Assembly: GCA_038503065.1 (NCBI GenBank)
Contig: JBCAMK010000003.1
Location: 2,232,001-2,296,000 of the forward strand
Source of the DNA: Paragyromitra xinjiangensis
Lineage: Eukaryota; Ascomycota; Pezizomycetes; Pezizales; Discinaceae
Direction: 5' to 3'
Length of the DNA: 64,000 bases
The notes beneath the pieces were generated by a model, which had not been told where the DNA came from, searched no databases, and was given only the letters and a program-made list of their open reading frames with translations. Position 1 is the stretch's first letter. The number at the start of each line of letters is the position of its first letter. Below, one piece after another: positions 48,113 through 59,700 of this stretch. The position numbers and the translations under genes were made by a program.

Positions 48113-50260
48113 ATGCCCTCATTCTTTGATTTCCAGTTGGGCTCCGACTCGTGGCTGCCTCCTCCGGAAGCGGAATCCCTACGGTATGGACGGTTTCGCG
48201 CACTCCCGATACAGAAACGCAGCGTTGGAGATTTGTTTTCGGCCTTTGGCTTGAATCCACAGGACTCGCAACAGGTACCAAGATGGGTTGGTAGAGGCCC
48301 AGGTGGTGCAGGGGGAGGATATAGCTACGGGTCAATAAATATTAATACCCGGGGGCGTGCGGCAGAGGTAGAGGGGGAGGGGGATGGGGATGGGGAGGGG
48401 GAGGAGGAAGATGGGAGGTGGTGGTTGGACAGAATGTTGATAAGTCCAAGGCGCCGGGTGGTGGTGAAACTTGTGGACCTGTGGTGGAGGAGACTTTTAT
48501 TGCTCGTGGTGCTGCCAGCTGCAATTGTGAGTGTCAGATATCTCTTCTTTTTAAATCAAGCCATAGCTAATCTCTTGATCCCAAGGTCGTTGCGTGGTGC
48601 GCGATACCATTCCCTACATATCCTATCCCTATAGAGGATCCTTCGATTCTCCCAGCACAGCCTATTTCGCACTTTCATGGTGCTCATAACTCTTCACTTC
48701 CTAATGAGCATTTAGGTGCAACTTCAGTCGTTTCGATTCTCGCACTGCTACGAGACGCGATTAAGAGTGTTTTCAACATATCCGTTTTTCGTGATATGAT
48801 AGCCTCTTTCCTCCACCGCCTCTCCCCTACCCCCCACATTCCCTTCTCTGACCCCGGGGATGGAAACGAACATCTTGGAGGCGGGGGTGGAGGACCCGGT
48901 CACGGAGAAGCCCTAGTCATACTCAATTTCTGGTTCTTCTTGACCGTGTACTACGGCTCCTACAACCTAATAGGCCTCCTCTGGATCACAAAACTCTTCA
49001 ACATCTACTCCTTCAATTGGTGGCCCGCGCGCCTCGGCTTCCCACCAGCATTCACACTCTTCAACCTCATCCCGCTCTTCGTCGCCATCCCGATGTACTA
49101 CCTCCTCCCCGCCCCGATCATCAACCACAACCTAACTTGGATCCTCCTCACCTTCAGCACCATGCTCTCCCCAGTTCTAATCTCCTTTCTCGTCCTCCTC
49201 TTCGAGCGCCGCTCAGGCCACCTCGGCCGTCATAGCAGTCTCTCGGATACCCAACTCCTCTTCAACACCTCCCCCTCCCGACGCATCCCAACTCCCAGCT
49301 GGCGTCGCCGCGTCCGTCCACGACCCAGCTGGAGCCTCGCACGCTCCTACATCCGCTTCATCTGGTTCTGCTCTGCACTACTGCTATCCCTCTTTGCGTT
49401 CGTTCTCGGTGAAGCATACGCCGAAGTCTACCTACGCACACTCCCCCACAACTCACTCGAGACAGTAGTATACGTCTGGTCGTGGGTCGCAACGATCCAT
49501 CTCCTCGACGCCATAACGGGGTGGATCCTGGGTGCCCGTGTGGGGAGTTATCCGTTGGGGTTTGTTTTTAAGCTATATTTTGCAATCACGTATCAGACGT
49601 ATGTTCGTGCGTTGTATGCGCGATTACGCAGTCCAAGCCAGTTCGCATATTTGCAGTTGTTGTCGAGCTGTATTGTGGTGGTGTGGCAGCCGGTTAGTAT
49701 GACGAGCGCGGTGCATGAGTTGTTGGTTGCGTGTGGAGTGAATGGACAGACGTATGCGGAGTATAGGAAGTTTGTGGGGAGGAGTTTTTGGGTCAGGGGG
49801 TTAGCGGAGAACGTCAGTATGTTGGCGTGGTTGGGGTGGGTTGTGGGGTTGCATTATGGGTGGAATACAAAGGTGGGATTTAACCCAGCTCGTACACGTT
49901 CGTTCCTGGTTTCAGGTACTAACTAGTAGTCGAACAGGTGTACCCGTACTTCTCGTTCAGTGATAAGGAGGATCCGTATACGTTCCAGTTGACGTTCTCT
50001 GCATCCTTGGCAACGTGGGGGTGTGAAATTGTGGCCGGGTGGATCGTAAGGCGGATCATGGAGTTTGGTTTTGGGTTTAATGTAACGAAGGAAGCGGTAG
50101 AGGATTTGGTGAGATATCCAGAATTGGTACCGGCTTGTTTGTAAGTTCATTCTGTCTTCTATGCAGCATCACACGAGAATACTAAACCAGATTTAGGGCG
50201 GTTATGATACACGTACTACAGAATATGTTGTTCTCGATCATCAGGTTACGTTTTTATTAA
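48113..50260 (+). CDS. Polytopic membrane protein of unknown function
   Basis: Four exons (48113-48526, 48586-49872, 49938-50140, 50197-50260) give 655 residues. I do not recognise a named family. The N-terminus is soluble, with a Gly-rich stretch and an acidic run (VEGEGDGDGEGEEED). A first membrane segment follows at about 125-148 (LLLLVVLPAAIVVAWCAIPF), then at least seven more hydrophobic segments, including LVILNFWFFLTVYYGSYNLI, LTWILLTFSTMLSPVLISF, FIWFCSALLLSLFAFVLG and VYVWSWVATIHLLDAITGW. An Arg-rich loop (PSWRRRVRPRPSW) lies between. Introns 2 and 3 carry TACTAAC/ACTAAAC-like branch points. The last exon adds only about 21 residues and is the least certain. Cellular membrane and role unknown. 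Confidence 0.78.
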
Positions 50261-53200
50261 GATATGGTGCGATGTGTAAATTTGGTTTTGCTTGGATTGA
50301 TGATACCCTATATTCACTAGTTCCGCCCCATTTGATAGGCATTTTTGTGGTTGTTGGGCGTTGTTGCATTTAGTCCTTGTTTTATCTTGCGGGCACTCCC
50401 CTGCTCTTGAACATTACTTCGTATTACATCACATTGTCTGCGATATCTTTTTTCTTTGCTTTCTTGTTTACTCTCAACCTGAGACATGAGTAATAGGTAC
50501 AGTGTGGTAATTACTGATACAATGGTTCTCTGAAAAAGATGCAGGTCATAATTTTTAATACTTTAGAAATCCCGCTGAAACATCCTCCACCAGTCTGACC
50601 AAAGCCGTATGCTGAGAAGTAACAAGACCAGCCGGGTACCAATTTCGGATTACCCGCTGCTCTTCATATATGTCCCGACCTAAAAGCACCCACCCCAAAG
50701 TGTCTTTCTCCTAGGCTCGCGTAACTTTCCAGCTTTAAACCATTATGTTTATTTCAAACATCCCATAAAGTAAACATGACCTAAAAGTGCACAAAATCGA
50801 AATTAAAGTCTTCTTTAGTCTCGACAGCAGTTAACATTAATTTTCAATCTCTGACGGCGTACCTCCCATCACCAAGTTGTATTTTATAATGGTACGACTC
50901 CTTTGCACTAATGGTGTCAACAAACCCAGACGTTCTGAACCCTTATGAGACCCAATCCTCACCAGCTGCGATAAGTTGGGAAGAGAAGATCGATGTCTCG
51001 GTATTTACTAAAGACTTAAGGAAGGGTTCACCCGAACGACATATTTCCAAGAAGATATCTTAAGGCAAAATCGAGTGATATATCATGAATGCACACTAGT
51101 AAAAGTTTGAGCGAACCAGAACTTAACTCTCTAGATCGATAAATTTTCACACTAAATATAATCCAAACTCTCTCCAGCAGATTTCAGCGACTTGGTTACC
51201 CGTTAAATCCTCCGCCTACTAGCGCTATGCCCTGGTGTTGTCTTCAGGTGTCGAGTCTTACCTTCGTCTCGAACTTTCTGCGAGAATCTTAGGAGGGTGA
51301 GGAAATTAACCCGAGCAACAGAGAGGCAAAATATATGCCCTGCTGGGAAATAAAACTATAGGAATAAACATTGCAATCTTCTACGCAGCCGAAAGGAGCC
51401 ACGACTATGAGACAGGTAAACGCCCATTACAAGAGACTGATAGACCCACAAGACGAGGCTGTCCTAAATCAGACTGGCCCCGTCAGCATAATTCAGAATG
51501 GCCAAAGTTAGCAGTGTGGCCTAACGGAGTCCTACCGAACCCTAGAGATCTAGAACAAGTGCGCATGAATATCATTGAGAAATAATCCTTAGGTTGCGAA
51601 TGCTGTACCTGGTCTAACCGGACATGTAGAGGCGGCCTATCAAAGAGTTTCAACGAGAGTGTTACCACGAATCAAGTTCCGCGTTTCCCAGCTCATATCA
51701 ACACAAACTAGAAATAGCAAGTCAGTGATACATAGGCAAACACAAAAATACGGGAGATTAATGGGAGGCGATAACGCAAACGAAACTTCTGACAAGTAAA
51801 AACGCTAGAAAGCTGATACTATGAATTGCTGAAGTGGGAACGATCTTTAGGATGATGAAGGATACACCGAGACCGGGGTCCATTCAGATAGAGGCAATGG
51901 TAATTGGGGGCAGATAGATAGAAATTTGAGATGAATCAAGATGAAGGGTTAGAGGAGGGGCTGAAGGAATGGGTTGAGGGATGAGGTGGAGACTTAGATT
52001 TGGAACTAGTGGACTTGAGCTCGAATTGTAGGCTCGAACTCCTTAAGCCTAAAGCCCCACGGGCCCGAGCTAAATCGAGACTGTTTTCTAATAGGCTATA
52101 GGCTCAAGTCTAGCTCGAGCTTATTAAATCGCAATAAAGGTTAGGAGCCAAGAGAGGGAGAAGCATAAAGCTGGCCTAGTCTCTCGGGGGTAGAGTCCTG
52201 GCAACTGGAGGTGGGGATGGAGCGGGTTGGGCTGCAGCGGGTATCTAGTTTTCAATGGTAATTAATTATCTTTTTGCGATTATTTTCGCAAGAATCTCAA
52301 ATTACTGTGAGTAAGCCAGGCTCGATCCCGTCTCGGAATTCTTCAAGCCAGCTCGAACCTCTCAAGCCTACCCTTCCGCAAGCCGAGCCAGCTCGAGTCC
52401 AGGCCTTCGTATCGGCTCGAACAGGCTCGCCGAGAACACTATTTGGAGCTTAGAAGTAAGCAGCACGGACAAGATCCAGGGTCAGCACGCAGGTTCCTCT
52501 TTACAAAACGGTAATAATCAATAACACCTCTATCCTGGGGGGAATTATTTAACAGTTACTTTTTGAAGAGGACCTATTAGAACGCGATATTTTCAATATC
52601 GATCTAGAACTGCTAGAGCGAGTGATGAAACACGACGCTTCTAAAACGACTCGGCCCTCGCAACCGTTACTCTCGATATATTTTTTTTCCCGTGGATACT
52701 GACTTAGTGGTTGGTTCTCGTGATCTTCCAGATATCTAATCCAAAGAGCCTAAGGTATCAAACTCAACAGGGCGTTGCCCTGGTTGTGATCACAATATTT
52801 TTTGCTGGTAGTCTTGCCGGCCAGTGAGGGTGTACCTAGCCAATCCAACCAAAATCTTTATTGCATGCAGCACCATTGGCTCCAGCATGAGCCAACTAAG
52901 TTGAGGTACATGTAGTTCTTTCCTCTACACAAGTCAGATCACTTCTTTAGAACTAGCATACTAATGTCATGATTTTGATAACGCTTGCGAGTATTCCTCG
53001 CACCTACGTCATCCTTAGGCTCATTCCCATCCCCTACTGCCTGTGGCTGCTGCGCACCGTATGGCAGTATAGGCTGGGCACGAGACTACGTCATCCTTAA
53101 TGTTAACCTATCTCTCCACGAACGCAGTTATCCGTACACGCGGCCTGCTACGTACCTCCTGCCTACATGTACTTTGATAAGAAACTGGTGCAATCAGGAT

Positions 53201-53467
53201 ATCCGCTCGTTACAAACAGGCATGTCTACTAACATAAGATTGCCGAGAACCCGAAACTTGATGGAGAGCTTTACCCCTTAGAAACAGCCCCTTAGATTCA
53301 TGCCCCATCTAATAAGCTGTTATTGATTAATACACACCACAAATCACACACAATCACTCGAAAAATACTGTAGATATACTGATTCTGATATCAGCTGACA
53401 ATCGGATAAGAGGAGATTTCATATTTTAATTCCAGGAGAGCATATTGCCATTCCACAGTCCTATTTC
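50261..53467. other. Non-coding interval with AGCTCGA-rich palindromic patch
   Basis: No gene supported over 3.2 kb. Around 52005-52130 and 52330-52430 the words AGCTCGA, GGCTCGA and CTCGAGC recur in both orientations, which suggests a decayed palindromic element. TACATGTA occurs at 52907 and 53164. Confidence 0.5.
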
Positions 53468-54009
53468 TCAACTCACGCTCCCTGCCAAAGCCACACTAAA
53501 TGCCACTGTAAGCAACGCCCCTCTCACATAATTCAGGTCCTTCCAAGTTTCGATCAGCTCCTTCAATCGTTGATTGTCATTTTCGCCCCATATCTTCCGC
53601 TCCTCAAGTAATGCTTTGAGATTCTTCCTCATCCCCACCAATGTGAACGGTATAATCGCCAGAGTCGAAAGTGTTGATATCGCAAAGAGCAGACGTTCAT
53701 GATCATTTGTGGAATATAGTGACACAAAACCAAACGCCGCCGCCGTCATAATAGAAACTGTGGGGAAGGTAGCTTTGCCGGTGTCGTATAAATAAAGCCA
53801 TTGTTTGTGAAGGACGGCAGGAGGGACCTGGGGGTGATAGAGAAGCGAGGGGACCGCAAAGAGAGAGATGTAGAGGTTTCCGCCTTATAGGAGAATTAGG
53901 AGGGCTAGGTGGCCAAAGAATCGATATTATGGTACTGCTTACCTGAAAGGAGACCGGAGCCGAAAAGACCCAGCTCTTTAGCATAGCTGATAGATGGTAG
54001 AGAAAGCAT
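53468..54009 (-). CDS. DUF1772 family membrane protein (anthrone oxygenase-like)
   Basis: Two exons (54009-53943 and 53883-53468; intron 53884-53942, GTAAGC..ATAAG) give 160 residues, the usual size for the family. The N-terminal segment (ELGLFGSGLLSGGNLYISLF) and a later hydrophobic pair of helices (AISTLSTLAIIPFTLVGM, and a terminal GALLTVAFSVALAGSVS) fit the four-helix DUF1772 pattern. A WKDLNYVRGAL motif near the end is characteristic. Some family members oxidise anthrones in polyketide pathways, but there is no polyketide synthase in the window, so that activity is not implied here. Confidence 0.85.
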
Positions 54010-56715
54010 GAGAGAAGCTGAAGATGGCAGAGGAAAGGATCTCGACTACTTCGTGGGGGAGCTACGATCCATTTATTTTATACATTCTACGGCCGGTGCA
54101 AGGATTGATTACTGGTTACCTAGAGTGATGCCCGCGCGTACCCGCACTCGTATTTCTGCAACTGCATACATCATACTTTATTCCGCTTTTTCCATTTACC
54201 AAAAATCCCTCGAGATTCTGGGTACCACTCCGCTCAACACCCGAAATACGAATATGTATTATAACTGCTCATGTGTGGCCGAATTAAAGCTATACTATGG
54301 ATCTACACAGTATTCCTCTGGTCTTGGCAGCGGCTTCAATTCAACCATGCGAATACCGACTTCGATAGTCAGAAGCACTATCTGGTGCATAATGCCAAGA
54401 TCCACGTGATTAGCCAACTCTGTTCAGCCTAGTTCCAGTCCGTTACTGCTAGGGTGCGTAGCGACGAAATTTCGCAACTCATAGAGAAACGGTAAGTAGC
54501 ATTGGTATGGCTAAGTAGCATGTATAGACTGAATTCCTGGCACCCAAATAAAACATGGAAAGAATGAAGCTGTGACTTCACCCCAGAAACCTTTGATGTT
54601 GCGACCTTAGATTCGTGCGTCCTATATACATCAACCAAGAAACGCTGCCCCTGCAATAGTTTCCATCTTTCCTAGCACATTTTCCTAGCAACAAAATATA
54701 CTAATTATCATGTACTACCAAGATCCCTTATATATATGTATATCTTGGGGATGTAGATCGATTCTTCTCATCGCTCCCGTTTCTTCCAAACGAACCTTGC
54801 ATAAGATATTATCTGCCTCCACCCCATCGGTCTCCTAAACAGATGGGTAAAATCGTGGAACTGAAGATTTCTCACTACTCGGTAGTCCGATTCTATCCAC
54901 GAAGAGCAAAAGAAAGAGGAAAGTCCAAGTGCATGCCTTACTCTGTAATGCGAGACCAACAATTTCTTCATCCGGGATACAGTAGCCACTCAAAGAACAT
55001 TTTGTGTCTGCTGCTCCTAGATTTCGCTAGCCACATAGACAACCAAATTTCTCTTACAACTGCCACAAACCCCAACTACAGTATATACCCAATATGGAGA
55101 AACTCACAACTACCAACACGCAGCCTTCAGCAGCCAATAAGTTCCAGGCCCTAGAAATATTAGTAAAAATTATATAGAAAGTAGGAGCCCAATCTACCAT
55201 AGTTTTACTAGGGTGGCCGAAGAGCCCACCTGTCATGGAGAAAGATTTTTCAACAAACCAGTTAAGGTTTTAACTTTCGAGTCACGAAAGGGACCCAATA
55301 TACGCGCATCCATAGAAAACAGCTTGAGTATAAACCCCCCCCTCCTTTCGGATCCTTCACCTCCATTTTCCTCTTAAACTTCTTCGCTCAAGATTTCTTC
55401 CCCATCATCTTACTGTCGTTTCTGTATCCTTACCCCCACCATGATAACCACCGTATCCAGCGAAATCTTGAGCCCATGCATCACTGTTGTAGCAGCTAAA
55501 CTGAGAACTTTAATTCTCCTCCAAATCTTTCCCCCAATTTAGCGATACGATCCCTGGTATTTCTTTAGACCCAAGTGCTCCCATATATGCATGTGAACAC
55601 AACGGATCCTAATCACAGACTTTACCCAAAATTACCTAAAGTCATAAAGAAATCAGCCATCAAATCATCGCCCCAAGCCCACTATATCGATCAGAGAACG
55701 GATTTAATTATTCTTCTACTTGTCAGGTTCAAACATAATAGACCCTTCGGCTCCAATCACCTAAAATATACATGGTAAATGAATTAACGGTCGGCCATCT
55801 CGACCAACTGAAAAATATTTAAAAAACCGATTAACAATTTACTATATTGAAAGGAGTTCATGTAAGCAGGTCTTACCCAACTAGTAACAAAAACCTCCCC
55901 ACACGATAATCCGCAAAGAGAACGCCACCATATGCTTCACCTATCTCCAAAGCAGCTCCTATATAATGTGGCCCACGACGCGCCTCGAGCAGCCTCATAG
56001 ACCACACTACTCCTATAATCTAAATACCCACCAAATAAATAGCTAAGAGCTTAAGAAACTGTGAACACACTGGATAATCTTATGGGCAATAGAGAATATC
56101 CAAATCGAACTACATAAAGAAGCTTGATATCTCCAGTAATCTAGAACAGGGGCGTAGCGAGTGACCCATCATGATCCTCCGCAACAATACCATCCGCTTG
56201 AGTAAGTTTCTCGCCTATTTCATTAAATCCCTACAACCCGAAAGTTACCTGTTGGAGTAGATATTAAGGTATTGCGCGCAGTATCTCGGAAACTTCCCGG
56301 AAATCTTCAATCGAACCGGATATCGCTATTGAACCAGTAACGATAAAACCAGTCATATAATCGGAACAACTATGTGGCACAAGTAACACAAAAGAAAAAC
56401 GCCATCTATTTTCCCAACCTTGTTTGAATAATTCTCTAAAGCTTTTTACACTATTTTATCTCTTCGCTGTACCCTCCCATTCAAAAATAATATAATGCCG
56501 TACAAGTAAAAATAACGTTATGCAGAGGGTGATCAGACGCACTCATAGGAAAGAGAATAAGGAAAACGAAAGAAGAGTAAAAAAGAGAGACAATTCGGAT
56601 TATGAGATAAGAATACCCTAGAAAGAAACAGCAACATAAAAAAAGGTAAAACAAAAACGTTTCCAGAAATGATACTCCATCCACCATCTGTACAACCCTG
56701 CCACTACCGAATACC
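54010..56715. other. Non-coding interval
   Basis: No gene I can support. A CT-rich tract at about 55360-55440 leads into an ATG at 55441 in a good context (CCCCCACCATG), but the frame closes after 33 codons (see findings). Confidence 0.45.
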
Positions 56716-59700
56716 CTATGCTCCAGTTCCCCCATATGCACTCATTGCATCACCGTCATCGTCATCGTCATCGCTTTCCTCCTCATCGCTCATTTCTACA
56801 TCCGCCTCCTGTGACCCCTCTCTTGAATCCAAACTGCCGCCGGCAGCACCAACGCCGCCCCCCCTACTTCTCGGCTTCCTTCTCGGTGCTTCATATGCAA
56901 GCGCTGTCCTAGTCCTTTTCCGCTTTCCGAGATTTCCATTTTGCGCCTCAATGAACTCCTCCTCCTTTGTTGCCCTCGAGTCGTCGTCGTCATTCAGGGA
57001 AACATAATTAGGCATCTTATAAGTCTTTCCTCTAACGCGTTGTCTTGGTTTTCCACCCTCGAGCTCGTTTAGAGGGTTCGGCTCTGTGGGACTACCGCCA
57101 GATATGGCAGGTAATGAGGCTGGACCTGGTCGACTTTGGAAAACACCGAACATTGGAGGGGTTGATGCCACGCTGTTACCGGAGGTGAAGCGCATAGCAG
57201 TTGTTAGGGGAACTGAAGTGCTCTTACCAGCAGGTGTCTTTCGCGAGACCTCAAATGAATTAGACATGAAATCATGATTCCCATTAGAGGTAACAGAAGC
57301 ATTACCGCTATGAACAGGATCATCGGCTTCTGTTGACTCTCTGTGAGGACTATAATCCGGGGTATCAAATTGGCCTGTAGAATCCGCAAAGTTGTCCGTA
57401 TCCTCATCTTCAATTCTTGATTCATCTTCATCGACTACACTTGCAGTCTCGATACGCAATCCAGATGATGCAGTAACCGCTACTCCTCTACCCCTCCCTC
57501 TGCCCCTACCTCTAGACACGCCTCTTCCTCTTCCCGCGCCCCTTCCCCTCCCCCTACCTCGCCCCCTTCCTCTGCCTCTGCCTCGTCCTCTGCCCCTCCC
57601 TGTAGGGGTAGCAACACCCTCTGGAGCCGAATCATATGTCGGTGATCTTGGTGTATCATCCAAGCCAGCAGCGCTATTCATTAAGGCAAGGAAATGGTCA
57701 CTTTGACGTGTTTGTTTCTTCCCAGGATAAAATTTCGATGGAGAAACAGGCTCCGACTGTGTTGTAGGAACACCAAACGGATACGGACTAGCCTCGGACT
57801 GATCAAGCTCCGGATTAGGATCCCTTGAAAGAATGCTCCTCAGGCGCTCCCGGCCCATAGCACTGAATCGAATCCGAAGAGTACTGTATGACTGGTCTGA
57901 GGACTCTGGCGCAGCAGACTCTGACATAGCATCGCCTTCCGAATCTTCGGTTGACTGTCCCAACCCGAAACTGCTAAGTCTCCCGCTCCTCCTATTTGAA
58001 AGAGGTGAGTTTCTAATCCGATTAATGCCATCTGCTGAATGGGTCCGAGAAAGTGGAAGTGCTGCCGGGAGAAGTTCTCTAGGTTTAGCTTGGGCTGCTG
58101 CCAAAGCCAATGCATGAGCTACTGGGTTCTTCGGTGGTCTGCCAACTCTCTTTTTAATAGGCATAGCAAGGAGGTCTAGGCCCGGAGGCGGTTGAACAGG
58201 CGCTGATTCCGCTCTTCCGGCCTCTTTTCCTGGCTCTTTTTCCTTATCTTTATCTTCAGCCAGTCTCCGGCGTCTTGTAAGTTTTGGCTGTAGCGTGTGA
58301 ACCCTTGGATCCTTGTATTCGTATCCAGGCACGATGACATACTCTGTTGCCTTCTCACGGCTCCTTAGCTCACGGCCCCGAATAGAATATTTGCCGGATT
58401 GTTGCCCATCTGCATCCTGTTTCCCGCGCTTTTCGGGAGCGGGATCGTAGGCGAAGCCGTAAAGCTCTGCCTCTTTTTTATCTTCCCACACTATATGATC
58501 GTCCGGCTCCAGGGGATTTCTGAAATGGGTCCTAATCCTTCCCCTCTGGATTCCACCTCTTCCCCTCCCCCTTCCCCTCCCCCTTCCCCTACCGTTTGGA
58601 GTAGGTTCACCAGCGAAAACTGTTGTTACTATAGCTTCCTCTTCTACTTCTTTCTGCCTAATTATCTCTTCCAAAAGAAGGAATTCTTTCTGCATTCCTT
58701 CTAGGGCCCAGACGATATTTTCTTCTGCATGAAACCTCTCCTCCTCGTCTTGGGCATCGTCAAGGCTTGCTTGAAATTCAGAAACATCGGTAAGTTTCGT
58801 GAAAAGAAGCTCCTCCACAGTAGCGTTATTCGGAAGCTGACCAGATACAAGTGCAGGTTCAATAATTTCCAGTTCTTTTTCGATAGTTTCCGGATCGTAT
58901 GAAATATAAGCTGGAAGATCTCGACTCTTTCCAGCAGCTCCTCTTCTGAGTACTCCGTTCAATTGCGAGGAAGTCTCCAACTCCGCGTCTGCCGATTCAA
59001 GATTTCCATCACTATCAATCACATCCTCCATGGCGTCTTCATCTTCCCATTTTTCCTCGTCATCTTCTTCCTCCTCTTCCTCCTCGCCTTCTTCGTCTAT
59101 CTGCTCGTCTATCTCCTCCTCCTCTTCTTCTTCATCAGTTTCAAGCTCCTGTTCATCGCGATATTTAACACATAGTTCAATATGTTTCGTCAGGATATCG
59201 TCATCACTGAGATCATTCCCGAGACTCATTGCTTTTCGCAATGTTAGGATGTGTGCTAGAGTAATTTTACACAACGGGCACTCATAGGCTTGAGCCAAGA
59301 CTTTTTTATTAGGACCCGATGAACCGCTGTGAAGATCAAATAATTTAGCCAAATTATTCATTGAAATCTCCCCATCCCAAAGAGACTCAATTTAAAAATC
59401 ATTTCCACAGTATGAATGCAACATACCTCTTGTCTGGACGAGAAATTTCAGAATAACTTCTCTTCCTCCCAGCCGAAGTAGAAGTAGTTGTGACACTAAA
59501 ACCAAGCTGATACAACTGGCTAGCGGCTTGAAAAACTTCACCCTCGGTAGCCTTCAAGTTTGTTAGCAACTTATTTCAATTTCATAGCGAAGTAAATAAA
59601 AACACGTACTTTGTCCGGTGAGTTCTCCTGTCCCTTCATTTCCTGCGACGCAGGGACATCATCGACAACCTTCAGGACTATCAAGGGGTTTTCAGTAGTA

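Noticed and set aside
53468..54009. Reading the DUF1772 gene as evidence for an aromatic polyketide cluster
   Set aside because: No polyketide synthase, thioesterase or cluster regulator lies nearby; the family also occurs outside clusters.
54429..55236. Minus-strand frames of 60-75 codons upstream of the DUF1772 gene
   Set aside because: No recognisable motifs and no splice arrangement that yields a longer coherent protein.
57392..58117. Plus-strand frames rich in Pro and Leu or Ser
   Set aside because: These are antisense shadows of the RG-repeat coding region of the large nuclear protein.
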